A stretch of 64,000 nucleotides of DNA from Leucobacter aridicollis (GTDB taxonomy: Bacteria > Actinomycetota > Actinomycetes > Actinomycetales > Microbacteriaceae). The stretch is from assembly GCF_013409595.1 (NCBI RefSeq), contig NZ_JACCBD010000001.1:1116001-1180000 (forward strand), given 5' to 3'. Positions 52,424 through 60,989 of this stretch are shown here, one piece after another. Below the pieces are notes generated by a model. The model did not search any database. It had not been told where the DNA came from and saw nothing but the letters and a program-made list of their open reading frames with translations. The position numbers and the translations under genes were made by a program. Every line of letters begins with the position of its first letter. Position 1 is the first letter of the stretch.

Positions 52424-53803
52424 ATGTCTTCCCACACTGCTGCGCCCACATCGCAGCGCGAGCTGCGGCGGGTCGCCGCCGCCACCGTCATCGGCACCAC
52501 CATCGAGTGGTACGACTTCTTCCTCTACGCGAGCGCTGCCGGCCTCGTCTTCGCTGAGCTCTTCTTCAAACCTGCGGGTCCGCAGTTCGCCACGATCCTG
52601 TCGTTCGCGACCGTCGGCGTGAGCTTCCTGTTCCGCCCGCTCGGCGCGTTCCTCGCCGGCCACTTCGGCGACAAGATTGGCCGCAAGGCGATGCTCGTGG
52701 TCACGCTGATCCTGATGGGCGTCGCGACGACACTCATCGGCGTGCTTCCGACATACGCACAGGTCGGAATGCTCGCGCCCGTGCTGCTCATGCTGCTGCG
52801 CATTCTGCAGGGCCTGTCGACCGGCGGCGAGTGGGGTGGCGCCGTGCTGATGGCTGTCGAGCACGCTCCCGACGGTCAGCGTGGACGCATGGGGGCGTTC
52901 CCGCAGATCGGCGTGCCGATCGGCCTGCTGCTCGCCTCGGGCGTGCTCGCGCTCATGACGGGTGTGATCTCGCCAGGCGAAGCCTTCCTTGAATGGGGCT
53001 GGCGCGTGCCGTTCCTGCTGAGCTTCGTCCTCATCGTCGTCGGTATCGTCGTGCGGCGTTCGGTCGAAGAGAGCCCCGTGTTCACCGAGATCTCCGAGCG
53101 CAAGGAGCAGACCAAGGCGCCCGTGCTGCAGCTGTTCAAGCGCCACTGGCTGCTCATCATCCTCGCCGCGCTCACCTTCGCCGGTAACAACGCTGCCGGC
53201 TACATGACGACCGGCGGGTACATTCAGAACTACGCAACGACGCCGATTTCCGAGGGCGGCCACGTTGGCATGGACCGCACCGAGGTGCTGCTCGCTGTCG
53301 CGGCGGCTTCGGTCGTCTGGCTCATCATGACGTTCGCCGCCGGTGTGATCTCCGACAGGATCGGGCGCAAGCCGACCTACATCATTGGTTGGATCGCCTT
53401 CCTCGCGGTGATCTTCATCCTGTTCCCGCTCGTGAACACCGGCAACGTGTGGCTGCTCTTCCTCGGCCTGTCGCTGTTCGCGATCGGCAATGGGCTCACC
53501 TACGGACAGCAGGCGGCGTATTTCGCCGAGCTGTTCCCGGCGTCGATCCGCTACTCGGGCGTCTCGATCACATACGCGATCGGCGCGATTATCGGCGGCG
53601 CGTTCGCCCCGATGATCTCGACCTGGCTCGTCGCCACCACCGGTTCGGCGGCCTCGGTCGCGGTGTACATCGCCGTCGTGATGTGCGTCGCGTTCGTTGC
53701 GACGCTGCTGCTGCGCGATCGGAGCGACATCCCGCTCGGCGCCGAGCACGAAGAGGTCCAGCAGCAGGGCCACTTTGTCTGGGAGCCCGCGACCCGCTAC
53801 TAG
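52424..53803 (+). CDS. MHS-family (ShiA/ProP-like) MFS transporter
   Basis: 459 aa, 12 helices. Metabolite:H+ symporter family features: ATVIGTTIEWYDFFLYASAAGLVFAELFF in helix 1, GAFLAGHFGDKIGRKAML (motif A), LLRILQGLSTGGEWGGAVLMAVEHAP, and a second motif-A copy AAGVISDRIGRKPTYI after helix 6. Family substrates are shikimate, alpha-ketoglutarate, proline/betaine, citrate and aromatic acids. Given the neighbours, an organic acid such as glycolate or an aryl-acetate is a fair guess only. Transcribed alone, with its own TAGGGT promoter. Confidence 0.86.
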   Translation: MSSHTAAPTSQRELRRVAAATVIGTTIEWYDFFLYASAAGLVFAELFFKPAGPQFATILSFATVGVSFLFRPLGAFLAGHFGDKIGRKAMLVVTLILMGVATTLIGVLPTYAQVGMLAPVLLMLLRILQGLSTGGEWGGAVLMAVEHAPDGQRGRMGAFPQIGVPIGLLLASGVLALMTGVISPGEAFLEWGWRVPFLLSFVLIVVGIVVRRSVEESPVFTEISERKEQTKAPVLQLFKRHWLLIILAALTFAGNNAAGYMTTGGYIQNYATTPISEGGHVGMDRTEVLLAVAAASVVWLIMTFAAGVISDRIGRKPTYIIGWIAFLAVIFILFPLVNTGNVWLLFLGLSLFAIGNGLTYGQQAAYFAELFPASIRYSGVSITYAIGAIIGGAFAPMISTWLVATTGSAASVAVYIAVVMCVAFVATLLLRDRSDIPLGAEHEEVQQQGHFVWEPATRY

Positions 53804-53811
53804 ACCCTCTT

Positions 53812-53844
53812 GGGGCTGGGGCTGGGGCTGGGCCTGGGCCTGGG
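53812..53844 (+). repeat. G-tract tandem repeat, quadruplex candidate
   Basis: Six guanine runs (4,4,4,3,3,3) spaced by CT or CCT, i.e. a (GGGGCT)n array. It starts eight bases past the MHS transporter stop, so it would be transcribed in the 3' UTR and could fold as an RNA G-quadruplex. Confidence 0.5.
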
Positions 53845-53927
53845 CTTGGCTTGGCTGGCTGGCTTGAGCCTGGATGGGCCCGACTGGCCTGGCTGAGGCC
53901 GGCCGGGACCCGCACTTCCCGCACGCT

Positions 53928-53985
53928 CGTTCCCCGCTGAACCGTTCCGCCCCATCGTGGGGTGCGGGACGGTCCGCGGGGAACG
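53928..53985. terminator. Long bulged hairpin between convergent genes
   Basis: Outer arms CGTTCCCCGC / GCGGGGAACG, inner ACCGT / ACGGT and CCCCA / TGGGG, giving a ~25-bp interrupted stem. Likely bidirectional terminator for the transporter and the AbiEi-like gene. Confidence 0.65.
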
Positions 53986-54148
53986 GGGCGTTTGAAGTTG
54001 AGTCAGCGCTTGGTGCGGCCTGGCCGGGCGCTTGTTGCAGCCTGGCCCGGTCTGGCGTCGCTTGGCCGCGGCCCCGAAACACATGAATCTCTTCGGGGCA
54101 CACGCTATTTTCGCGAATTTCGATGTGTTCTCGAGAGAAAGATGTGCC

Positions 54149-55288
54149 TTAGGGGACGCGTGTCAGAGTTGCGGCGATGTCGGGGTCTGGGTGTCTCGCG
54201 GGGTTTCCCGGGGGTGCGACTCCCAATGCGCGGAGATGCGCGGTGAACGCCGCGAGTGTGCGGACTTCTTCGACGCCCCACCGAATCAAGCGCAGCCCCG
54301 TCTTGCCGGTGACCCAATCCGCTCGTCGCTTCTCCTCGTAGACGATTTCCTCGGCTGACTTCCCACCCCGGAAGCGGGCGTCGGTGTACTTCGACCGGCC
54401 GTCGCACTCGCCCCACAGGCCAAGGCTAGGCACGTAGAAGTCCAGGAAGAACGTCCCGCCGTGCGGGCCTTTGACCGGTACTTGGAGATCGACGTCGAGA
54501 CCCAGCTGGGCGAATCTCATGCGGCTGATGGACTCCAAGGGGGAGTCTGCGCGCGGATCAGCGAGTTGGATCATTGCCCGAACGGCAGACGAGCCCAGCC
54601 GGGACTCACACGCGGCGGCGCGGGCCAGCATTTGTGCTCGCCATCCTGAAAGCGCCACCTGGTCGGTCTGCCTGCCAACACGTGCAACGACTCGCAAATG
54701 CGCATCGGCTGCGACGAGGGCAACCCCAAATGCGTCGGAACGGGCAAGATCTGAGAGCGTGCGCTCGGGAGAAGTCGCGACAATGCTGGGTTCGTCAGCG
54801 CGGCCAGTGAGGGGGAGAGCCTCGTCGTCCAGCAGTTCCGCGTTGAATCGCTTGACCACCCGGGACGAACTCGCGCGCCGGCTTGCGCCAACGGTGACAC
54901 TCGTACGAAGCGGATTGCTCGCAAAACCTGCGATCCAGGGTGCCCACACGGGCCAGCGGTGCAGGGTCGCTGCGCTCCGGTGGGAGAAAACTGGTGGCGA
55001 CTTCGGTGAGGGCGTCAGTGAGGGTGCCGCTTGGGCCGTCGGTGTTGCAGATCGTGTCTGCAGCCCATCTGTTGCACGGGCTGCTGCCCGGATTGCGAGA
55101 AGATGCTTCTCCTCGGGGAATGTCGCTCGCCAACGCTCCCCATCAACGTAGTACCCACGACGAATTCGAACGAGTCTCTGCTCGGTGATTGCGCGGGCGA
55201 TGTGGGCGTGGTTGAGCCCTTGCCGAAGCAAATCATCGGTGTGCAACAACTCGTTGGTGGTCTGCGTTAAGCGGGTCTGCGAAGGCAT
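54149..55288 (-). CDS. AbiEi-like N-terminal domain with PD-(D/E)XK-type nuclease core
   Basis: 379 aa from ATG 55288. The N-terminus (TTNELLHTDDLLRQGLNHAHIARAITEQRLVRIRRGYYVDGE) resembles the winged helix of type IV antitoxins of the AbiEi group. The middle is a transcription-factor-like or nuclease-adjacent segment (SPERTLSDLARSDAFGVALVAADAHLR). The C-terminus has a DUF559/Vsr-like restriction-endonuclease fold: FFLDFYVPSLGLWGECDGRSKYTD, then KSAEEIVYEEKRRADWVTGKTGLRLIRWG (D...E.D...EK). This is a common but uncharacterised actinobacterial protein type. No AbiEii nucleotidyltransferase toxin is next to it. Codon use is less GC-biased than its neighbours, suggesting transfer. Confidence 0.7.
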   Translation of the reverse strand: MPSQTRLTQTTNELLHTDDLLRQGLNHAHIARAITEQRLVRIRRGYYVDGERWRATFPEEKHLLAIRAAARATDGLQTRSATPTAQAAPSLTPSPKSPPVFSHRSAATLHRWPVWAPWIAGFASNPLRTSVTVGASRRASSSRVVKRFNAELLDDEALPLTGRADEPSIVATSPERTLSDLARSDAFGVALVAADAHLRVVARVGRQTDQVALSGWRAQMLARAAACESRLGSSAVRAMIQLADPRADSPLESISRMRFAQLGLDVDLQVPVKGPHGGTFFLDFYVPSLGLWGECDGRSKYTDARFRGGKSAEEIVYEEKRRADWVTGKTGLRLIRWGVEEVRTLAAFTAHLRALGVAPPGNPARHPDPDIAATLTRVP

Positions 55289-55583
55289 GATTTGAGCTTC
55301 GCAAGCGAGATTGGAACGGAAGCCGAGGCGGGCATGATTGTGGAAAATCGCGTCAAGTGGCGAAGCGCATTGTGCCTGTGGGCGACGCGGCCCGACCTCG
55401 ACCCCGATCCTAGAGCTCGGGGAGGTAGCCCGACTTCCACCACATGTCTTTCGTGTGGTCACATCTTCTTCGGGCGAAATAAGGTGTGCGCTCCTGAAGA
55501 AGGTGTGCTGGGCGCGGGAAGTGTTTAGGGAGGTGTGCTCCGGTGCCCCGGCGGCCCCGGTGCCCCGGCGGCCCGCCCGCGGC
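55289..55583. other. 295-bp intergenic region with short direct repeats
   Basis: No gene supported. AGGTGTGC occurs three times (about 55484, 55502 and 55533), and a 17-bp unit CCGGTGCCCCGGCGGCC is tandemly doubled at ~55540-55573, just before the TPP-enzyme stop. The left part is lower in GC, like the nuclease-like gene. Confidence 0.55.
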
Positions 55584-57476
55584 CTATTCGGCCGGGATGT
55601 CGAGGCCGTTCACCCGCTGCACCTCGCGCTGGTAGTCCGCGACGACGGATCCTGAGACGCGGCAGTCCAGCAGGATGGTGCCGGCGGCTCCTGAAGCCGT
55701 CCATTCCCGGAGGGCCTCAAGGTCGGCGAGCGATTCAACGACCACGCCTGTCGCACCGAGCGCCGACGCGACGCCCGCAAAGTTCACTGTCGGAATGAGC
55801 ATCGGCCCCTTGTCAAGCCCCATCTCGCCGTAGAGGTGCACCTCGGCGCTGTACGCACTGTCGTTCCAGACGACGATGACCTGGCTGCGGGCGGTGCGGA
55901 TCGCCGTCTCGAGATCTGCGAGCGCCATCAGGCCACCGCCATCACCGGTCGACAGCACGACGGTCGACTCGGGGGCCGCGGCAGCGACGCCCGGCACCGT
56001 GCAGAATCCGAGCCCGATGGTCTGGTAGGCGGTGCCGACCATGATCATGCGCTCAGGGGCCGCGACCTGCCAATACATGTTCGCCCAGCCGATGAAGTGT
56101 CCGCCGTCGCTCGTGACGTGGCGGTCCTCCGGAAGGAGTTCGCCGATCTTGGCCGCGACGCCACGCGGGTCAAGGAGGCCGTCGGCGCAGAACTCACTCG
56201 AGCCCGCGAATCGGGATCGCAGGGCGCCGCCGGGCTCAAGTCCCGAAACCGTGTCGCGCCACGCCGCGGTGGTGGCCTCCTCGGAACTTACCGGAGCATC
56301 TCCAAGTGCGTCTCCAAGTGCGTCTCCAAGCGCATCGGCGATCGCGCGCAGCGTCTCGACGGCACCGCCCTGCAGGAGCTGATGCGTCACGGGGTGCACG
56401 GTCTTCGGGGCCGCGACCTGCTCCGTGTCGACGCGGAGCACCGTTGTGCCCTCGCCGAACAGCTCACCAAAACGCATGGTGAACTGGTTGAGGCTGGCGC
56501 CGACGACGAGCACGACGTCGGCCTGCTGCACGACGGCCATCGCTTCGGGCTGGCCGAAGCCGCCGGTGATCCCGAGGTCGTAGTTGGCCTCCGGGAAGAT
56601 TCCCCGTGCGAGCGCGGTCGTTGCCGTGAGCGCGCCGAGCTGGGCCGCGAGCGCCCCGAGTTCGGTAGCGGCCCCGGCGAGGTGCGCGCCATGACCTGCG
56701 ATGATGAGCGGCCGCTTGGCACCGAGCAGGGCCTCGGCGGCGGCCTCGATGCGGTGCGGCGCGGGGACCGTGGAGGTCGAGACGATGGCGCCCGGCATCA
56801 TCGCGGTCGGCGCTGGCGCAGGGGAAGCAGCGGGCTGGGGATCGGCGGCAACCGAGACCGAGAGCTCCGCGAGCACTGCCGGGTCGCTGAGGTCGATCTC
56901 AGTGAGCGAGGTGGAGGTTGGAGCGCCGACGCTGGCGGCGGAAGAGCCCGGGTCCTGCGGCACGATCGCCGCGGTCACGAGATCGTAGGGGAGTCCGAGC
57001 ACGACGGGGCGACGCATGCGGAGGGCGTAGCGGACGGCGCGGTCGACTGTCTCGTCGACGCCTGCCACCCCGAGCGTGAACAGGCGCACCCCGACGGCGG
57101 CGCTCAGCATTTCCTCGTCGACGTCCCAGGGGCGCGGTCCGCCTGAGGGCGCGTCGCCGACGACGACGAGCATCGGGGTGCGCGCCTGGGCGGCTTCCGC
57201 GAGCGCCGTGAGCGTGTTCGTGAAGCCCGCGCCGTAGGTTGTGGTGGCGATCGCAATGTCGCCGCTCACCCGGGTGTACGCGTCGGCGGCCGCGACGGTC
57301 GCTGCCTCGTGCCGCACCGCCGTGTACCTCACGCCGGCCTGCGTGAGGTTGTCGATGAGGTGCGCGTTGCCGTTGCCCATGAGGCCAAAGCTGTGCGCTG
57401 CGTGCCGCGCGAGTGCCTGCGCGGTGGCTGCTGCGAGCGAAACAGGGGTCGACGAATGCGGGTTGGAGAGAGACAT
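55584..57476 (-). CDS. Thiamine-diphosphate enzyme, acetolactate-synthase-like, orphan
   Basis: 630 aa from ATG 57476 (GAAGGA eight bases upstream). TPP-enzyme fold in the usual order: PYR domain with catalytic Glu in RHEAATVAAADAYTR, central domain (AEALLGAKRPLIIAGHGAHLAGAATELGALAAQL), and PP domain with GDGGGLMALADLETAI...NDSAYSAE. It lacks the strict acetolactate-synthase wording and resembles uncharacterised 'TPP-binding protein' members, close to IlvB/benzoylformate-decarboxylase types. An Ala/Pro-rich linker (~200-245) joins domains, and a 12-bp in-frame repeat codes for ALGD x3 near residue 395. The IclR and aromatic hydroxylase neighbours suggest a role with a 2-oxo-acid from aromatic degradation. 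Confidence 0.8.
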   Translation of the reverse strand: MSLSNPHSSTPVSLAAATAQALARHAAHSFGLMGNGNAHLIDNLTQAGVRYTAVRHEAATVAAADAYTRVSGDIAIATTTYGAGFTNTLTALAEAAQARTPMLVVVGDAPSGGPRPWDVDEEMLSAAVGVRLFTLGVAGVDETVDRAVRYALRMRRPVVLGLPYDLVTAAIVPQDPGSSAASVGAPTSTSLTEIDLSDPAVLAELSVSVAADPQPAASPAPAPTAMMPGAIVSTSTVPAPHRIEAAAEALLGAKRPLIIAGHGAHLAGAATELGALAAQLGALTATTALARGIFPEANYDLGITGGFGQPEAMAVVQQADVVLVVGASLNQFTMRFGELFGEGTTVLRVDTEQVAAPKTVHPVTHQLLQGGAVETLRAIADALGDALGDALGDAPVSSEEATTAAWRDTVSGLEPGGALRSRFAGSSEFCADGLLDPRGVAAKIGELLPEDRHVTSDGGHFIGWANMYWQVAAPERMIMVGTAYQTIGLGFCTVPGVAAAAPESTVVLSTGDGGGLMALADLETAIRTARSQVIVVWNDSAYSAEVHLYGEMGLDKGPMLIPTVNFAGVASALGATGVVVESLADLEALREWTASGAAGTILLDCRVSGSVVADYQREVQRVNGLDIPAE

Positions 57477-57618
57477 CTACGAATCCTTCGTTGGATCGAG
57501 CGGTGAATGATGACCGTGTATGTCTCGCGAATCCTCGCAGCAGCGCCCCTTTTTCGGGTGCCTTACCCGGCGCAGCGGGTGGACAATCTGTAGTGTAGCG
57601 GATCGCGGCCGCGCCGGC

Positions 57619-58344
57619 CTATCGGTAGCTTGCGAGCACCTCGCGCGCGGCGCGGTGGAGCCGCGCGGCGACGGCATCGACCGATTCTGGCAGCCGGAAG
57701 TGGACGATCGCGACCGCCGCTGGTGGCTCGCCGGGGATGCGCAGCGGCACGGCGATCGAGGTCACGCCGTCGATGACCTCGCTCTCGCTCAGCGCGTATC
57801 CGAGTGCTCGAGCTTCAAGTGCTGCTGGGCTCGCCTCGGGCCCGCCGAGGGCCGCCTCGCGTTCGGCGGGGGAGAGCGTCGACTCGATCGCGTGGCCGGG
57901 GGCGCCGCGGTCCCACGGGTGCCGAACGCCCGGGTTTCGCGCGATGCTTGCGTCGACGTTGCCTGGCTCCACGGACGCGAGCGTGACGATGTCGCCGGCG
58001 TCGAGCACGGTGAGGAACGCGGTCATCCCGAGGTCGTGCGCGAGCTCGGTGAGCACGGGGGCTGCGGCGGTGTTGAGGTGCGGTGCGACACCGTGGGCGA
58101 GCGCTGCGATGCGCGGGCCGAGACGGATGAGCCCGGCGTCGTCTCGGATCGCGAACCGGTGGTCTTCGAGCGTGCGGAGGAGCCGGTAGGTGTTGGACCG
58201 GTGCACGCCGAGCTCCTCGGAAAGGCGGGCGATCGAGATGGGGGATCCCGCCTCTGCCAGTATCTCCAGCGCGCGCAGGCCGCGTGCGAGCGTCTGGGAT
58301 CCCGCGGTCTGGGCAGGCGAGCCGGCGGGCGTGTTGGGGGCCAA
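57619..58344 (-). CDS. IclR-family regulator (aromatic-hydroxylase locus)
   Basis: 241 aa if TTG 58344 is used; AGGAG sits six bases upstream. The frame is open to ATG 58431, but that would put the palindrome at 58424-58442 inside the coding region, so I prefer the shorter form. Winged helix: LARGLRALEILAEAGSPISIARLSEELGVHRSNTYRLLRTLEDHRF; effector domain: GVRHPWDRGAPGHAIESTLS and ARALGYALSESEVIDGVTSIAVPLRI. It is divergent from the flavin hydroxylase and upstream of the TPP enzyme on the same strand. Confidence 0.83.
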   Translation of the reverse strand: MAPNTPAGSPAQTAGSQTLARGLRALEILAEAGSPISIARLSEELGVHRSNTYRLLRTLEDHRFAIRDDAGLIRLGPRIAALAHGVAPHLNTAAAPVLTELAHDLGMTAFLTVLDAGDIVTLASVEPGNVDASIARNPGVRHPWDRGAPGHAIESTLSPAEREAALGGPEASPAALEARALGYALSESEVIDGVTSIAVPLRIPGEPPAAVAIVHFRLPESVDAVAARLHRAAREVLASYR

Positions 58345-58423
58345 GAGCGCTCCTCTGTTGTGATCGGTCGGTGTTGTGCGATGCGGCGCACACCCATACA
58401 CTGGTGTGCAGTATTCGAATTTA

Positions 58424-58442
58424 GTGTTCAAATATCGAACAC
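58424..58442. promoter_or_regulatory. Candidate IclR operator before the hydroxylase
   Basis: GTGTTC-AAATATC-GAACAC is a perfect 6-7-6 inverted repeat 35 bp before the hydroxylase ATG. A partial TATTCGAA half lies directly beside it (58412-58419). Confidence 0.65.
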
Positions 58443-58476
58443 GAGGCTCTCGGGCACAATGAAGTGAGGTTCACCC

Positions 58477-60384
58477 ATGCAGTTCCACCATCATGGCTAT
58501 GTTTCCACGGATCCGCGCGTGCTGCCAGCCGCCGGCGTGGGGCTCGATCGCCCGGAGGAGCTGCCAGACGAAGTGGACGTGCTGATCGTCGGGTCCGGTC
58601 CGGCAGGCATCGTCGCGGCGGCCCAGCTCGCGCAGTTCCCAAACGTCGTCACCCGCGTCGTCGAGCGCCGCGACTCGCGCCTCGTGCTCGGCCAGGCCGA
58701 CGGTATCCAGGCCCGCAGCGTCGAGACGTTCCAGGCGTTCGGGTTCGCCAGGCAGATCATCGACGAGGCGTACCAGATCACGGAGACGAACTTCTGGACT
58801 CCCGACCCGGAGAACCCGCAGCACATCGTCCGCAGCTCGGCCACCGACGACGACCCGGCCGGCATCAGCGAGTTCCCGCACCTCATCGTGAACCAGGCGC
58901 GCGTGATCGACTACTTCGCCGAGTACGCGCGCCGGGCTCCCGCGCGCGGCGACGTCGACTACGGCTACGAGTTCGAGGGCCTTGAGGTCGGCTCGGGCGA
59001 CTACCCCGTCGCGGTCACGCTCCGCGAAGTCACCGGGCAGAGCGGCGCTGGGATCAACGCCGAAGCGGCCGCCGACGCCGCGCGCGGGGCGACGCGCGTC
59101 GTGCATGCGAAGTACGTGATCGGCGCCGACGGGGCAAGCTCCCGCGTGCGGCGGTCGATCGGAGGATCGCTGTCAGGATCGACGTCGATGCATGCCTGGG
59201 GCGTCATGGACGTCCTCGCGGTCACAGACTTCCCCGATGTCCGGAAGAAATGCATCATCCACTCGGAGGCCGGAAGCATCCTGCACATCCCGCGCGAGGG
59301 GAACCACCTGTGCCGGATCTACGTGGACCTCGGAGAGGTCGCCGAGGGCGACGATCGTAAGGTCCGCGACACGCCCCTTGAGGAGATTATCGCGCGCGCG
59401 AACGCGATCCTCAGCCCCTACACGATCGACGTCAGGGACGTCCCCTGGCACAGCGTGTACGAGGTTGGTCATCGCCTGACCGATCGCTTTGACGACGCGG
59501 AGACCTCGCCCGACGGCACGGGCCGCGTGTTCCTCATGGGCGACGCCTGCCACACCCACAGCGCCAAGGCTGGCCAGGGCATGAACGTGTCGATGCAGGA
59601 CGGCTGGAACCTGGGCTGGAAGCTCGGCTACGTGCTCGAGGGGCGCAGCCCCGAGTCGCTGCTTGCGACCTACTCGGAGGAGCGCCGCGTCACCGCCAAG
59701 AACCTCATCGATTTCGACCGCGAGTGGTCGACGCTCATGGCGAAGAAGCCGGAGGAGTTCGATTCGCCCTCGCAGCTCGAGGAGTTCTACGTGCAGACCG
59801 CCGAGTTCCCCGCGGGCTTCATGACGGAGTACACCGATTCGATGCTCACCGGTACACTCGAGCACCAGGCGCTCGCCGCAGGCTTCCCGATTGGCAAGCG
59901 TTTCAAGTCGGTGATGACGACGCGCGTGGCCGATGCCGTGCCAGTGCACCTCGGCCACCACCACCGTGCCGACGGCCGCTACCGCGTGTACGTGTTCGCA
60001 GACCGATCGGGCGAGCAGCTCGCGCGCTGGGCCGACTGGCTCCTCGAGAACCCGGCGTCGCCGATTACGCGCTTCACCCCGGCTGACGCCGATCTCGACG
60101 CGATCTTTGACGTGAAGGCCGTGCTGCAGCAGCCACACCGCGAGGTGCGCATCGAGGAGCAGTCGAAGCTGTTCCTGCCCGCGTCCGGCCCGCTCGGCAT
60201 GACCGACTACGAGAAGATCTACGCGGCGAATGCTGGCGAGGACATCTTCGAGCTGCGCGACGTCAGCCGGGACGGCGCGGTCGTCGTCGTGCGCCCGGAC
60301 CAGTACGTCGCGGCGGTGCTTCCGCTCGACGCGCCTGAGGCGCTCGCCGAGTTCCTCTCGACGGCCTTCCTCGACCGCCGCTGA
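58477..60384 (+). CDS. FAD aromatic hydroxylase, 3-hydroxybenzoate/phenol monooxygenase type
   Basis: 635 aa. ATG 58477 has GAGG about nine bases upstream. N-terminal FAD motif VLIVGSGPAGIVAAAQL (~32-48), then GQADGIQARSVETFQAFGFA, the DG-type IGADGASSRVRRSIGG, and the GD motif FLMGDACHTHSAKAGQGMNVSMQDGWNLGWKL. A C-terminal thioredoxin-like domain (~470-630) is typical of phenol 2-monooxygenase and of the MobA 3-hydroxybenzoate 4-hydroxylase (~639 aa), which it resembles most in length and in the FPHLIVNQARVIDYF region. The substrate is a phenol or phenolic acid. Whether it hydroxylates 4-hydroxyphenylacetate for the hpa pathway is unproven. Divergent from IclR across a candidate operator. 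Confidence 0.87.
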   Translation: MQFHHHGYVSTDPRVLPAAGVGLDRPEELPDEVDVLIVGSGPAGIVAAAQLAQFPNVVTRVVERRDSRLVLGQADGIQARSVETFQAFGFARQIIDEAYQITETNFWTPDPENPQHIVRSSATDDDPAGISEFPHLIVNQARVIDYFAEYARRAPARGDVDYGYEFEGLEVGSGDYPVAVTLREVTGQSGAGINAEAAADAARGATRVVHAKYVIGADGASSRVRRSIGGSLSGSTSMHAWGVMDVLAVTDFPDVRKKCIIHSEAGSILHIPREGNHLCRIYVDLGEVAEGDDRKVRDTPLEEIIARANAILSPYTIDVRDVPWHSVYEVGHRLTDRFDDAETSPDGTGRVFLMGDACHTHSAKAGQGMNVSMQDGWNLGWKLGYVLEGRSPESLLATYSEERRVTAKNLIDFDREWSTLMAKKPEEFDSPSQLEEFYVQTAEFPAGFMTEYTDSMLTGTLEHQALAAGFPIGKRFKSVMTTRVADAVPVHLGHHHRADGRYRVYVFADRSGEQLARWADWLLENPASPITRFTPADADLDAIFDVKAVLQQPHREVRIEEQSKLFLPASGPLGMTDYEKIYAANAGEDIFELRDVSRDGAVVVVRPDQYVAAVLPLDAPEALAEFLSTAFLDRR

Positions 60385-60433
60385 GTAGGTGGCGCGGGTG
60401 TGCGGGGCAGCGGCGACGCGCACCCGCGCGCCG

Positions 60434-60886
60434 CTAGAGCAGCTGGTGCTGCCTGCGGGCGATGAGTCCGCGGAGCATGATCGCTGTTGACGTGCGGATC
60501 ACGCCGCGGCACTTCATGATCTCCTGCGTAACGCGGTAGACGTCGTCGGCGTCGCGTGCGACGATCTCGATGGCAAGGTCGCTCGGGCCCGAGACCGCGA
60601 AGCACTCGGTGATCTCGGGGATGAGTTCGAGGTCGGCGATCATTCCCTCGAGCTCCTCTTGGTTCGCCTCAGCGGTGATCCGCGCGCGGAGCGGCCAGCC
60701 GAGCGCCGGCGGGTCGAGGCGGAGCGAGTTCGCGCGGAGCGCGCCGGACGTCTGAAGCTTGTCGAGCCGGGTGTGCACGGTGCCGCGCGCGAGTCCGAGC
60801 CGATACGCGATGGCCTGCACGGTGGCCCGCGGGTCGGCGTCGAGGACCGTGAGGATCCGGCGGTCGGTGGCGTCAAGGACATGCAT
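60434..60886 (-). CDS. Lrp/AsnC-family regulator
   Basis: 150 aa from ATG 60886 (a longer start at 60922 is possible; neither has a Shine-Dalgarno). HTH DATDRRILTVLDADPRATVQAIAYRLGLARGTVHTRLDKLQTSGAL and a RAM domain with ITECFAVSGPSDLAIEIVARDADDVYRVTQEI. It is divergent from a Leu/Phe-type amino-acid dehydrogenase, which is the usual target of this local-regulator arrangement. Likely senses a branched-chain or aromatic amino acid. Confidence 0.9.
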   Translation of the reverse strand: MHVLDATDRRILTVLDADPRATVQAIAYRLGLARGTVHTRLDKLQTSGALRANSLRLDPPALGWPLRARITAEANQEELEGMIADLELIPEITECFAVSGPSDLAIEIVARDADDVYRVTQEIMKCRGVIRTSTAIMLRGLIARRQHQLL

Positions 60887-60912
60887 ACTGTTCAAGTTAG
60901 TCCCACCCGGGT

Positions 60913-60986
60913 GAGAATTCATCGATCAAAACGATCAATAACTCGGGCGCCACTTGTCGGATCCGCTAGCGGTCGATTGAATTCTC
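60913..60986. promoter_or_regulatory. Candidate Lrp operator pair
   Basis: GAGAATTCATCGATC (60913-60927) and its inverse GGTCGATTGAATTCTC (60971-60986) differ only by one inserted base and one mismatch; they are spaced ~58 bp apart, about 5.5 turns. A direct CGATC-AAAA-CGATC (60923-60936) overlaps the left arm. The right arm ends three bases before the dehydrogenase ATG, so that gene is leaderless or lacks a usual RBS. Confidence 0.55.
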
Positions 60987-60989
60987 GGC

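Larger units (their letters stand above)
53804..54148. other. 345-bp intergenic region between convergent genes
   Basis: Contains a G-tract cluster (53812-53844), a degenerate TGGGC/TTGGC repeat up to ~53870, a long hairpin (53928-53985), and a drop in GC content from ~54080 (with an ACACAT...ATGTGT dyad near 54078-54128). No gene. Confidence 0.65.

Noticed and set aside
53812..54148. Rho-independent terminator made only of the G-tract repeat
   Set aside because: The G-tracts do not form a stem; the real inverted repeat is at 53928-53985.
58345..58431. Longer IclR start at ATG 58431
   Set aside because: It would place the perfect palindrome 58424-58442 partly inside the gene and lacks an RBS; TTG 58344 has AGGAG at good spacing.
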